Shown here: positions 1 through 5,008 of the stretch, piece by piece
How positions within the stretch are numbered: position 1 is the stretch's first letter
Layout of the letters: each line of letters opens with the position of its first letter
Assembly (NCBI GenBank): GCA_946405325.1
Contig: CAMJGU010000082.1
Location: 1 to 5,008 of the forward strand
Origin: an uncultured Clostridia bacterium
Lineage (GTDB): Bacteria > Bacillota_A > Clostridia > Oscillospirales > Oscillospiraceae
Direction: 5' to 3'
Length of the DNA stretch: 5,008 nt
Position numbers and translations under genes: made by a program
Notes under the pieces: model-generated
The model's database searches: none
Seen by the model: the letters and a program-made list of their open reading frames with translations, nothing else
What the model was told of the DNA's origin: nothing

Positions 1-350
1 GGGGGCGTACCGGTTTCGACGGGGGTGTGGAGGCAGGATAAGCGGGCGGCGGCGCCTGACCGCCATAAAACGGGCAACTTATAAATTAAAGAACAACAAC
101 GATACTGTTCTTGCAGCTGCCTGATTGCGGCTGCCGTCTGAACTAGGAGGGCCACGGCCTAGGGAAGGCGTCATTGAGTGGCGTCCGTGAGGCGGGAAAG
201 AGTTGACCCGCCCACGCATCATGACTCTACCGAAGCGCAAGGTCTGTCCGGTGTCCTTGCGTGGGGGGAATCCTTAAAACCTGACTGCGCCCGGAGAAAG
301 TCCTGTTAAAGCGCTTTCGGACAGGGGTTCAACTCCCCTCGCCTCCACCA
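1..350 (+). ncRNA. ssrA: Transfer-messenger RNA (tmRNA, ssrA)
   Basis: This is a complete one-piece tmRNA, which rescues stalled ribosomes with SmpB by acting first as tRNA-Ala and then as a short mRNA for a degradation tag. The 5' end GGGGGCG (1-7) pairs with CGCCTCC (340-346) as a 7-bp acceptor stem with one G-T pair. A discriminator A (347) and an encoded CCA (348-350) follow. The D-like region GGTTTCGACGGGG (12-24) is the characteristic tmRNA signature. The T arm is intact (AGGGG, loop TTCAACT, CCCCT, about 323-339), so no group I intron interrupts the T loop as happens in some clostridial tmRNAs. The middle (about 135-290) is rich in short complementary G/C blocks, as expected for pseudoknots. 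The gene starts at the first base of the window, so its promoter lies outside. Confidence 0.97.
74..124 (+). other. tmRNA tag-peptide reading frame
   Basis: This is the proteolysis-tag frame inside the tmRNA. Read back from the stop TGA (122-124) it ends Leu-Ala-Ala-Ala, the hydrophobic Ala-rich end recognised by ClpXP-type proteases. The likely resume codon is GCA at 74-76, giving the 16-residue tag ATYKLKNNNDTVLAAA. The stop codon lies in the loop of a hairpin (GCAGCTGC 113-120 with GCGGCTGC 127-134, one wobble pair, loop CTGATT). This matches the usual tmRNA stem P5 that carries the tag terminus. The frame and the LAAA end are secure. The exact resume codon is inferred from GCA being in frame and at a normal distance. 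Confidence 0.85.
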
Positions 351-353
351 ATG

Positions 354-385
354 GGTCACCGCTTGTTAGCAAGCGGTGACCTTTT
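354..385 (+). terminator. Rho-independent terminator after ssrA
   Basis: GGTCACCGCTTG (354-365) and CAAGCGGTGACC (370-381) form a perfect 12-bp stem closed by the tetraloop TTAG. It is followed by TTTT (382-385). It begins three bases after the encoded CCA, so it would end the tmRNA precursor with a very short trailer. The U tract is short (TTTTCG), but the stem is strong. Confidence 0.9.
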
Positions 386-420
386 CGCATTTGAAAGCGC
401 GTTGATGAAACAACTAAGCG

Positions 421-449
421 TTGCGCGTAGTAAAGAGAGGCTGTATACT
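421..449 (+). promoter_or_regulatory. Probable sigma-A promoter of the broken nuclease gene
   Basis: TTGCGC (421-426) and TATACT (444-449) are separated by 17 bases. They lie about 40 bases before the start codon of the downstream gene. A second TATACT follows at 454-459, exactly ten bases after the first, so either a second -10 or a repeated binding element is possible. The -35 matches the consensus only in its TTG. Confidence 0.55.
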
Positions 450-490
450 GAAATATACTACTAAAACGGTAATGGGGGGGGAGCAGTATT

Positions 491-1329
491 ATGAAGTTGC
501 AGGAGCTGTTGCAGGGAAAGGTCGATTTGCAGAAAACCAAACTCGTCCGCCACAACCTTACCAATCCAGAAGTGCTGAGGAACTATAATAACGGGCTATT
601 GGAATAATATCAATCCATACAGTCCCCGACGCGTTTCAAGGACACAGAGACCGTTATCAGCTTTTTGGGGACGGACGGAACAAACGCCGTGTTTCAAGGG
701 TGCTATCAAGTCGAGGGGAGCATACCGTTCAAAGACGCGGAAAAACCGAAAGGACTTGTCATCGGCGACGATACCGAGGATTTGGCGTTTTACAAGCTGA
801 CAAAAACCAATGTGCTTGCCGATTTGAAAGACCGCCTTGTAATTGAGTGGGGCAAGGGAACAATAAATTGGTGTCAAAACGGAACGACAGAAAAAGAAGT
901 ATTGGAAATTCGCCACGCAGTTTCAGACATACCCTTTGAGGGCTATGACAAAGCCTTGCTCACCTTCGATGAATTGCACGAGATTGTTTTCAACAGAGCG
1001 GCGCACAAGGAATGGAAAGCAAGTTGTCCGCCGTCGCGGGTGTATACCTGATAACAGATACCAAGACGGGCAAGCACTATGTCGGCTCGGCAAGCGGCGA
1101 GCAAGGCGGTATTTGGGGGCGGTGGAGCGAATACGCGCATACGAAGCACGGCGGCAATATGCGCCTTAGGGAGCTTATCACCGCCGATGCCGACTATTGC
1201 CGGAACTTTCAGTATTCCATTCTTGAAGTGTTTCCCATCAAGCGGGATAAGCGTGAAGTATTGGAATATGAGCAGTTATACAAGCACAAACTACTGTCTT
1301 TCTTCCCCTATGGGCTAAATGATAACTGA
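491..1329 (+). pseudogene. GIY-YIG nuclease family protein, broken by a stop and a frameshift
   Basis: The gene starts at ATG 491 behind a G-rich ribosome site (GGGGGGGGAG, 474-483). It reads MKLQELLQGK... for 38 residues to an in-frame TAA (605-607). The same frame stays open to 1051 with protein-like sequence (around 'FLGTDGTNAVFQGCY' and 'VIEWGKGTINWCQNG'). After Ala at 1019-1021 the coding sense moves to another frame: restoring one A near 1021-1023 joins it to 'KLSAVAGVYLITD', which runs to TGA 1327-1329. Rebuilt, the protein is 279 residues: an N-terminal region I cannot assign (about 1-175), then a GIY-YIG domain with GVY (184-186), YVG (197-199), Arg211 and a likely metal-binding Glu261. 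These catalytic landmarks survive, so decay looks recent. GIY-YIG domains cut DNA in homing, repair and restriction enzymes; the role here is unknown. Base composition is clearly more AT-rich than feoB, suggesting transfer. Alternatives are a sequencing error at the A run, or a 105-residue nuclease domain made from ATG 1012, though the AAGGA before it is only one base away. Confidence 0.8.
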
Positions 1330-1446
1330 GAAGATGTCGTATATAAACCGTACTATGCCTGCTTATGCTTAGCCAAATGAGCAGGTAAGTGCAAGCCAGC
1401 CAGCATAGCAGACAAGGTTAGTATTTGGGACGCTTAGGTCCACCAC
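1330..1446. other. Non-coding tail with possible RNA folds
   Basis: I see no gene here. CCTGCTTA (1358-1365) can pair with TGAGCAGG (1378-1385, one G-T pair) around a 12-base loop. CTATG (1353-1357) can pair with CATAG (1404-1408) outside it, giving a branched fold. GGAC/GTCC (1428-1431/1438-1441) is a small hairpin next to the second terminator. No promoter, poly-T run or known RNA signature accompanies the larger fold, so it may be chance, a 3' UTR of the nuclease gene, or an end of the inserted segment. Confidence 0.35.
1439..1445 (+). repeat. Direct copy of the tmRNA 3' end (possible att remnant)
   Basis: TCCACCA here repeats the last seven bases of ssrA (344-350). The copies flank the AT-rich segment with the broken nuclease gene, and the second lies one base before a strong terminator. 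The 3' ends of tRNA and tmRNA genes are common sites of island integration, which duplicates the end of the gene. Seven bases is short, the bases just upstream do not match, and no integrase is present, so chance cannot be excluded. Confidence 0.35.
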
Positions 1447-1483
1447 AAATCCGAACTCCGCGGGGAGTTCGGATTTTCTCTTT
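1447..1483 (+). terminator. Strong rho-independent terminator upstream of feoB
   Basis: AAATCCGAACTCC (1447-1459) pairs perfectly over 13 bp with GGAGTTCGGATTT (1464-1476) around loop GCGG, followed by TTCTCTTT. It insulates the feo operon from upstream transcription. It is far (about 118 bases) from the end of the broken nuclease gene but only one base from the TCCACCA copy, so it could be the original ssrA terminator displaced by an insertion (inference). The reverse strand gives no comparable T run beyond AAA on the left, so it mainly acts on the plus strand. Confidence 0.9.
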
Positions 1484-1491
1484 CCCGCCCC

Positions 1492-1519
1492 TTGCAAAAC
1501 CACTCGCCTGTGGTATAAT
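1492..1519 (+). promoter_or_regulatory. Promoter of the feo operon (extended -10)
   Basis: TTGCAA (1492-1497) is followed after 16 bases by a perfect TATAAT (1514-1519). TGG directly before it (1511-1513) makes a TGn extended -10. Transcription should start near 1526, giving a leader of about 35 bases with the ribosome site GAGGG (1549-1553) seven bases before ATG 1561. Confidence 0.85.
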
Positions 1520-1529
1520 GGCCGCTATG

Positions 1530-1537
1530 TGTATACA
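1530..1537. promoter_or_regulatory. Candidate operator palindrome at the feo start site
   Basis: TGTATACA is a perfect 8-bp palindrome just downstream of the -10 and near the expected +1, within the wider A/T-rich CTATGTGTATACATCTATA (1525-1543). A repressor bound there would block transcription, and ferrous uptake operons are usually iron-repressed by Fur or DtxR-type regulators. It does not match the Fur or DtxR consensus well, so the regulator is unknown. Confidence 0.3.
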
Positions 1538-1560
1538 TCTATATTAACGAGGGCGATTCG

Positions 1561-3906
1561 ATGAAACTCAATCAACTGAAGGTCGGCGAGAGCTGCGCGG
1601 TCACCGCCGTGGGCGGCGAGGGCGCGCTGCGCCAGCACTTTTTGGATATGGGCGTGATCCCCGGCGCGGAGGTCACGCTGGTCAAGCTCGCGCCCATGGG
1701 CGATCCGGCGGAGTACCGCCTCCACGGCTACGAGCTGACGCTGCGCCTCGCGGACGCGGCACAGATCGACGTCGAGCCGATCACCGCGGGCGCGCGCGAT
1801 GAAGTACACGCGAAAAGCACGCTCCATGCCGCGCACCCCGGCCTCGGCGAGGGCGGCAAGTTCCACCCGAAGGGCAGCGGCGACCCGCTGCCGGAGAGCA
1901 CGACGCTGACCTTTGCGCTGGTGGGCAACCAGAACAGCGGCAAGACGACGCTGTTCAACCGCCTGACCGGCTCGAACCAGCACGTCGGCAACTTCCCGGG
2001 CGTGACCGTCGACCGCAAGGACGGCCCGATCCAGCACCATCCCGATACGCTGGTGACGGACTTGCCCGGCATCTACTCCATGTCGCCCTACAGCAGCGAG
2101 GAGATCGTCTCCCGCAACTTCGTGTTGCAGGAAAAGCCGCGCGCGATCATCAACATCGTGGACGCCACCAACATCGAGCGCAACCTCTATCTCACCATGC
2201 AGCTGCTGGAGATGAACCTGCCGATGGTCGTGGCGCTGAACATGATGGACGAGGTGACCGCCAACGGCGGCTCCATCGACGTCAACGCCATGGAGGCGGC
2301 GCTGGGCGTGCCGGTGGTGCCGATCTCGGCGGTGAAGAACTCCGGCGTGGATGAGCTGGTGGATCATGCAATCCACGTTGCCCACTATCAGGAGCGCCCG
2401 CTGCGCCAGGACTTTTGCGACGAGACGGACGCCGGCGGCGCGGTGCACCGCTGCCTGCACGCGATCTGCCACCTGATCCAGGATCACGCCGCGGCGGCGG
2501 GATTGCCGCTGCGCTTCGCGGCGAGCAAGATCGTGGAGGGCGACGCGCTGATCCTCTCGCAGCTGTCGCTGGATCAGAACGAGCGGGAGACCATCGAGCA
2601 CATCGTGCTGCAAATGGAAAAGGAGCGCGGCCTCGACCGCAGCGCCGCCATCGCGGATATGCGCTTTGCGTTCATCCGCCGCGTCTGCGCCGGTACGGTG
2701 AAAAAGCCGCACGAGAGCAGAGAACGCCTGCGCAGCGAGCGGCTTGACCGTGTGCTCACGGGCAAATATACGGCGATCCCGGTGTTCATCGGCATCATGG
2801 CGCTGGTGTTCTATCTGACCTTCAACGTCATCGGCGCGTGGCTGCAGGAGCTGCTGGAGAGCGGCGTCGACGCGCTGGGCGCGTGGGCGGACGGCGCGCT
2901 TGCCGCCGCGCACGTCAACCCGGCGCTCCACAGCCTGATCGTCAACGGCATCTTCGCGGGTGTGGGCAGCGTGCTGAGCTTCCTGCCCATCATCGTGACG
3001 CTGTTCTTCTTCCTCTCGATCCTCGAGGACAGCGGGTACATCGCCCGCGTGGCGTTTTTCATGGACAAGCTGCTGCGGCGGATCGGGCTTTCCGGCCGCA
3101 GCATCGTGCCGATGCTCATCGGCTTCGGCTGCACGGTGCCCGCCGTCATGGCGACGCGCACGCTGCCGAGCGAGCGCGACCGCCGCATGACGATCCTGCT
3201 CACGCCGTTTATGAGCTGCACGGCGAAGCTGCCGATCTACGGCTTTTTCGTCAACGCGTTCTTCCCCGGCCGGGGCGGGCTGATCATGACGGGACTGTAC
3301 CTGCTGGGCATCGTTACCGGCATCCTCGCGGCATACCTGTATAAAGGCACGTTTTTCCGCGGCGAGCCGGCGCCCTTTGTCATGGAGCTGCCGAACTACC
3401 GCCTGCCGGGCGCGAAGAACGTGGCGCAGCTGCTCTGGGAAAAGGCGAAGGACTTCTTGCAGCGCGCGTTCTCGGTCATCCTGATCGCGACGCTGGTGGT
3501 CTGGTTTTTGCAGAGCTTTGATCTGCACTTCAACATGGTGGCGGACTCGCAGGACAGCATCCTCGCCATGGTGGCGGGTGTGATCGCGCCGGTCATGCGC
3601 CCATTGGGGCTTGGGGACTGGCGCATCTGCACGTCGCTCATCACCGGCTTTATGGCGAAGGAGAGCGTGGTGTCCACGCTGCGTATCTTGTTCGGGGAGA
3701 ACATCGGCGGCGTGCTCGATACCCTCTCCGCGGCGGCGCTGCTGGTGTTTTCCCTGCTCTATACGCCCTGCGTGGCGGCGATCGCCTCCATCCGGCGTGA
3801 GCTGGGCACCCGCTGGGCGACCGGCGTCGTGATCTGGCAGTGCGTGCTGGCATGGTTTGCCGCGCTGATCGTGCGCGCGGCGCTGATCCTGCTGGGGGTG
3901 GTGTGA
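1561..3906 (+). CDS. feoB: Ferrous iron transporter, FeoA-FeoB fusion
   Basis: This 781-residue inner-membrane protein imports Fe2+. Residues 1-75 form a FeoA (SH3-like) domain (MKLNQLKVGE..., 'FLDMGVIPG' at 27-35), which is usually a separate small protein. A polar linker (about 76-115) joins it to the GTPase domain: G1 GNQNSGKT (122-129), G2 Thr149 in PGVTV, G3 DLPG (167-170), G4 NMMD (227-230), G5 near SA (256-257). A helical GDI-like region spans about 280-390. The membrane part (about 403-780) has two Gate regions with 'GFGCTVPAVMATR' (521-533, Cys524) and 'LTPFMSCTAKLPIY' (547-560, Cys553), and a late 'LLYTPCVAAIAS' (732-743, Cys737). All key motifs are present and the length is right for FeoB plus FeoA. 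ATG 1561 is chosen for its ribosome site and because the FeoA domain begins there. It leads an operon with the overlapping Cys-rich gene, behind a strong promoter and terminator boundary. The G1 motif has Thr instead of the more common Ser after GK, which is allowed. Confidence 0.97.
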   Translation: MKLNQLKVGESCAVTAVGGEGALRQHFLDMGVIPGAEVTLVKLAPMGDPAEYRLHGYELTLRLADAAQIDVEPITAGARDEVHAKSTLHAAHPGLGEGGKFHPKGSGDPLPESTTLTFALVGNQNSGKTTLFNRLTGSNQHVGNFPGVTVDRKDGPIQHHPDTLVTDLPGIYSMSPYSSEEIVSRNFVLQEKPRAIINIVDATNIERNLYLTMQLLEMNLPMVVALNMMDEVTANGGSIDVNAMEAALGVPVVPISAVKNSGVDELVDHAIHVAHYQERPLRQDFCDETDAGGAVHRCLHAICHLIQDHAAAAGLPLRFAASKIVEGDALILSQLSLDQNERETIEHIVLQMEKERGLDRSAAIADMRFAFIRRVCAGTVKKPHESRERLRSERLDRVLTGKYTAIPVFIGIMALVFYLTFNVIGAWLQELLESGVDALGAWADGALAAAHVNPALHSLIVNGIFAGVGSVLSFLPIIVTLFFFLSILEDSGYIARVAFFMDKLLRRIGLSGRSIVPMLIGFGCTVPAVMATRTLPSERDRRMTILLTPFMSCTAKLPIYGFFVNAFFPGRGGLIMTGLYLLGIVTGILAAYLYKGTFFRGEPAPFVMELPNYRLPGAKNVAQLLWEKAKDFLQRAFSVILIATLVVWFLQSFDLHFNMVADSQDSILAMVAGVIAPVMRPLGLGDWRICTSLITGFMAKESVVSTLRILFGENIGGVLDTLSAAALLVFSLLYTPCVAAIASIRRELGTRWATGVVIWQCVLAWFAALIVRAALILLGVV

Positions 3907-4082
3907 TGAACGCCGTGGATATGGTGTTACTGGCGCTGATTGCGGCGGCGGTGATCTGGGCGGTGCAGCGCAGCGTCAGGCGCGCGAAGCGCGGCGGCTG
4001 CGGGTGCGGCTGCGACGGCTGCACGGGCTGCGACGCCAATCGAATGGGCCGCGGGAACGATTCTCGACAAAAAGAGTTGTAA
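3906..4082 (+). CDS. FeoB-associated Cys-rich membrane protein
   Basis: This is a 58-residue protein. One hydrophobic helix (about residues 5-20, VDMVLLALIAAAVIWAV) is followed by a basic stretch (QRSVRRAKR, 21-29, suggesting an N-out/C-in topology) and a cluster of five cysteines (32, 34, 36, 39, 42) in GCGCGCDGCTGC. Small proteins of this shape commonly follow feoB in Clostridia and are annotated as FeoB-associated Cys-rich proteins; a role in handling Fe2+ at the cytoplasmic exit, comparable to FeoC, is suspected but not established. The start ATG (3906-3908) shares its A with the feoB stop TGA, indicating translational coupling, with GGGGGTGG (3894-3901) as ribosome site. An upstream start in the same frame (3840) would lie inside feoB and give a non-membrane N-terminus, so it was not used. 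Confidence 0.9.
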   Translation: MNAVDMVLLALIAAAVIWAVQRSVRRAKRGGCGCGCDGCTGCDANRMGRGNDSRQKEL

Positions 4083-4105
4083 AATGCGGAAACATCCGTT
4101 ATAAT
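4077..4105 (+). promoter_or_regulatory. Promoter of the peptide permease gene
   Basis: TTGTAA (4077-4082) and a perfect TATAAT (4100-4105) are 17 bases apart. The -35 box overlaps the last codons and stop of the Cys-rich gene. No convincing terminator separates the two operons (only a 4-bp CGGA/TCCG hairpin at 4088-4099 with no T run), so some read-through from feo is possible. Confidence 0.85.
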
Positions 4106-4114
4106 ATTTGTTCA

Positions 4115-4140
4115 ATGGGTTCATGGGTTCATTTTGAACC
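4115..4140 (+). repeat. Tandem 8-base repeat and small hairpin in the permease leader
   Basis: ATGGGTTC occurs twice back to back (4115-4122, 4123-4130). The second copy's GGTTC can pair with GAACC (4136-4140) around loop ATTTT. It lies in the 5' leader directly after the -10 box. A protein-binding or weak RNA control element is possible; the 5-bp stem is too weak to be a terminator. Confidence 0.4.
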
Positions 4141-4173
4141 GGACCTGGCATGGGATAAAGAGGTGGACAGCTT

Positions 4174-5008
4174 ATGAATTCCAAGACGCTATTTTACATC
4201 CTGAAGAGGATCCTGCTGGCGATCCTGACGGTTTGGGTCGTCATCACGATCACATTTTTCGTGATGCGCGCCGTCCCGGGCGGCCCGTTCATGGGCGAAA
4301 AAGCCATCACCGCCGCGGCACAGGCGGCGCTGGAGGCGAAGTACGGCCTGGACAAGCCGCTGATGGAGCAGTACTTTACCTATCTTAAGGATGTTGTCAC
4401 GAAGTTTGACTTCGGCCCATCGCTCAAGCAGCGCGGCCGCATGGTCATCGACATCATCGGCGACGGCATGAAGACCTCCGCCAAGCTGGGCGTCATCGCG
4501 GCGTTTCTGGCGCTGATCGTCGGCGTGGTGCTGGGCGCGATCGCGGCGCTGCGGCGCAACAAGTTCGTGGATAAGGTCATCATGGTCGTGACCACCGCGT
4601 TTGTCTCGATGCCGTCGTTTATCATCGGATCACTGCTATTGGTGCTGTTTTCCATCAAGCTCGGCGTTCTGCCTGCCAACGGCACCACGGCGAAGGGTTT
4701 GATCCTGCCGATCATCACGCTGGCGCTGTACCCGATGGCGTACATCACGCGCCTCACGCGCTCGTCCATGCTGGACGTGCTGGGGCAGGACTACATCCGC
4801 ACCGCCAAGGCGAAGGGCGTCTCGCCGGTCAAGATCATCTTCGGCCACGCGCTGAAGAACTCGCTGATCCCGGTCATCACCTACTTCGGGCCGATGCTTG
4901 CCTATATCGTCACGGGCTCGCTGGTGGTGGAGCAAATCTTTGCCGTGCCGGGCATCGGCCGCGCCTTTGTCAGCAGCATCACCAACCGCGACTACCCGAT
5001 GATCATGG
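4174..5008 (+). CDS. ABC transporter permease, Opp/Dpp (oligopeptide/dipeptide) family, OppB/DppB-type, partial
   Basis: This is the first inner-membrane permease subunit of a peptide-type ABC importer; nickel importers of the same family cannot be excluded. The frame is open from ATG 4174 to the window edge (278 full codons), and the missing C-terminus is probably about 30-60 residues since OppB/DppB proteins run about 305-340. The N-terminus has the typical YILKRILLAILTVWVVITIT helix (8-27) followed by 'RAVPGGPF' (32-39), then 'YGLDKPLMEQYF' (57-68), which is characteristic of the family. Membrane helices follow near 102-126, 135-160 and 175-195. The cytoplasmic EAA-type loop that contacts the ATPase is seen as 'DYIRTAKAKGVSP' (206-218), with conserved Gly215, leading to 'LKNSLIPVI' (227-235). 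'VVEQIFAVPGIG' (251-262) is the family's late signature. The ribosome site AGGTGG (4161-4166) is seven bases from the ATG. Being first after a promoter, it likely opens an operon with the second permease, ATPases and binding protein beyond the window. Confidence 0.95.
   Translation, partial: MNSKTLFYILKRILLAILTVWVVITITFFVMRAVPGGPFMGEKAITAAAQAALEAKYGLDKPLMEQYFTYLKDVVTKFDFGPSLKQRGRMVIDIIGDGMKTSAKLGVIAAFLALIVGVVLGAIAALRRNKFVDKVIMVVTTAFVSMPSFIIGSLLLVLFSIKLGVLPANGTTAKGLILPIITLALYPMAYITRLTRSSMLDVLGQDYIRTAKAKGVSPVKIIFGHALKNSLIPVITYFGPMLAYIVTGSLVVEQIFAVPGIGRAFVSSITNRDYPMIM

Noticed and set aside
323..339. Group I intron in the tmRNA T loop, prompted by a nearby GIY-YIG gene
   Set aside because: The T arm is continuous and correctly paired, and the nuclease gene lies outside the tmRNA.
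274..564. Minus-strand frame of 96 residues containing 'ARGVEPLSE'
   Set aside because: This is antisense to the tmRNA 3' end. The 'RGVEPLS' string is a well-known false translation of tRNA-like T arms.
596..916. Minus-strand frame of 106 residues opposite the nuclease gene
   Set aside because: It has no ribosome site or domain, and the plus strand carries protein-like sequence across the same span.
1013..1025. Programmed -1 frameshift in the nuclease gene
   Set aside because: TGGAAAGCAAGTT has no X-XXY-YYZ slippery heptamer, and the separate in-frame TAA at 605 would still block the product.
1012..1329. A stand-alone 105-residue GIY-YIG protein starting at ATG 1012
   Set aside because: The only Shine-Dalgarno-like AAGGA is one base from the ATG, and the upstream frame joins naturally with one restored A. 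It is kept only as an alternative in the pseudogene entry.
2415..2747. Plus-strand overlapping frames inside feoB (also 2838-3344 and 3611-3832)
   Set aside because: Arg/Ala/Pro-rich out-of-frame shadows of feoB with no independent ribosome sites or domains.
1525..3528. A 667-residue open frame on the minus strand opposite feoB
   Set aside because: It is a shadow of the GC-rich feoB codons: low-complexity Arg/His/Ala/Asp/Gln composition, no recognisable domain, and complete overlap with a FeoB having all its motifs.
3927..4184. Minus-strand frame across the Cys-rich gene and permease leader
   Set aside because: Low-complexity Ala-rich translation opposite a well-supported small gene and promoter.

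Overview
The window looks like a piece of a high-GC Clostridia/Bacillota chromosome, probably an anaerobic gut-type member of the Eubacteriales. The basis is a one-piece tmRNA, G-rich Shine-Dalgarno sites, TTGnnn/TATAAT promoters, a fused FeoA-FeoB ferrous iron transporter with a following small Cys-rich partner, and an Opp/Dpp-type permease. Genus cannot be fixed from the sequence alone.

Layout: (1) Bases 1-350 are a complete tmRNA gene (ssrA) with encoded CCA, followed at 354-385 by a perfect 12-bp hairpin terminator. (2) Bases about 386-1446 form a visibly more AT-rich insert-like segment. It holds its own promoter, a GIY-YIG nuclease-family gene broken by an in-frame TAA (605-607) and a one-base deletion (about 1021-1022), and a non-coding tail that can fold. 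The segment is flanked by a 7-base copy of the tmRNA 3' end (344-350 and 1439-1445). The far copy sits directly before a second strong terminator (1447-1483). This suggests, without proving it, an old insertion at the ssrA 3' end. (3) Bases 1492-4082 are a ferrous iron uptake operon: an extended -10 promoter, a 781-residue FeoA-FeoB fusion, and a 58-residue single-span Cys-rich protein whose start codon overlaps the feoB stop. (4) A new promoter (4077-4105) overlaps the end of that operon and drives an ABC-transporter permease of the oligopeptide/dipeptide family, which runs off the right edge at about 278 residues.

The Feo proteins form one pathway: the G-protein/membrane FeoB with its built-in FeoA domain moves Fe2+ inward, and the Cys-rich partner is associated with it by operon position. 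The Opp/Dpp permease begins a separate peptide (or nickel) uptake operon that continues beyond the window. No clear new multi-gene system is present. The least ordinary part is the decayed nuclease gene between ssrA and feoB, with a conserved-looking N-terminal region I cannot assign.
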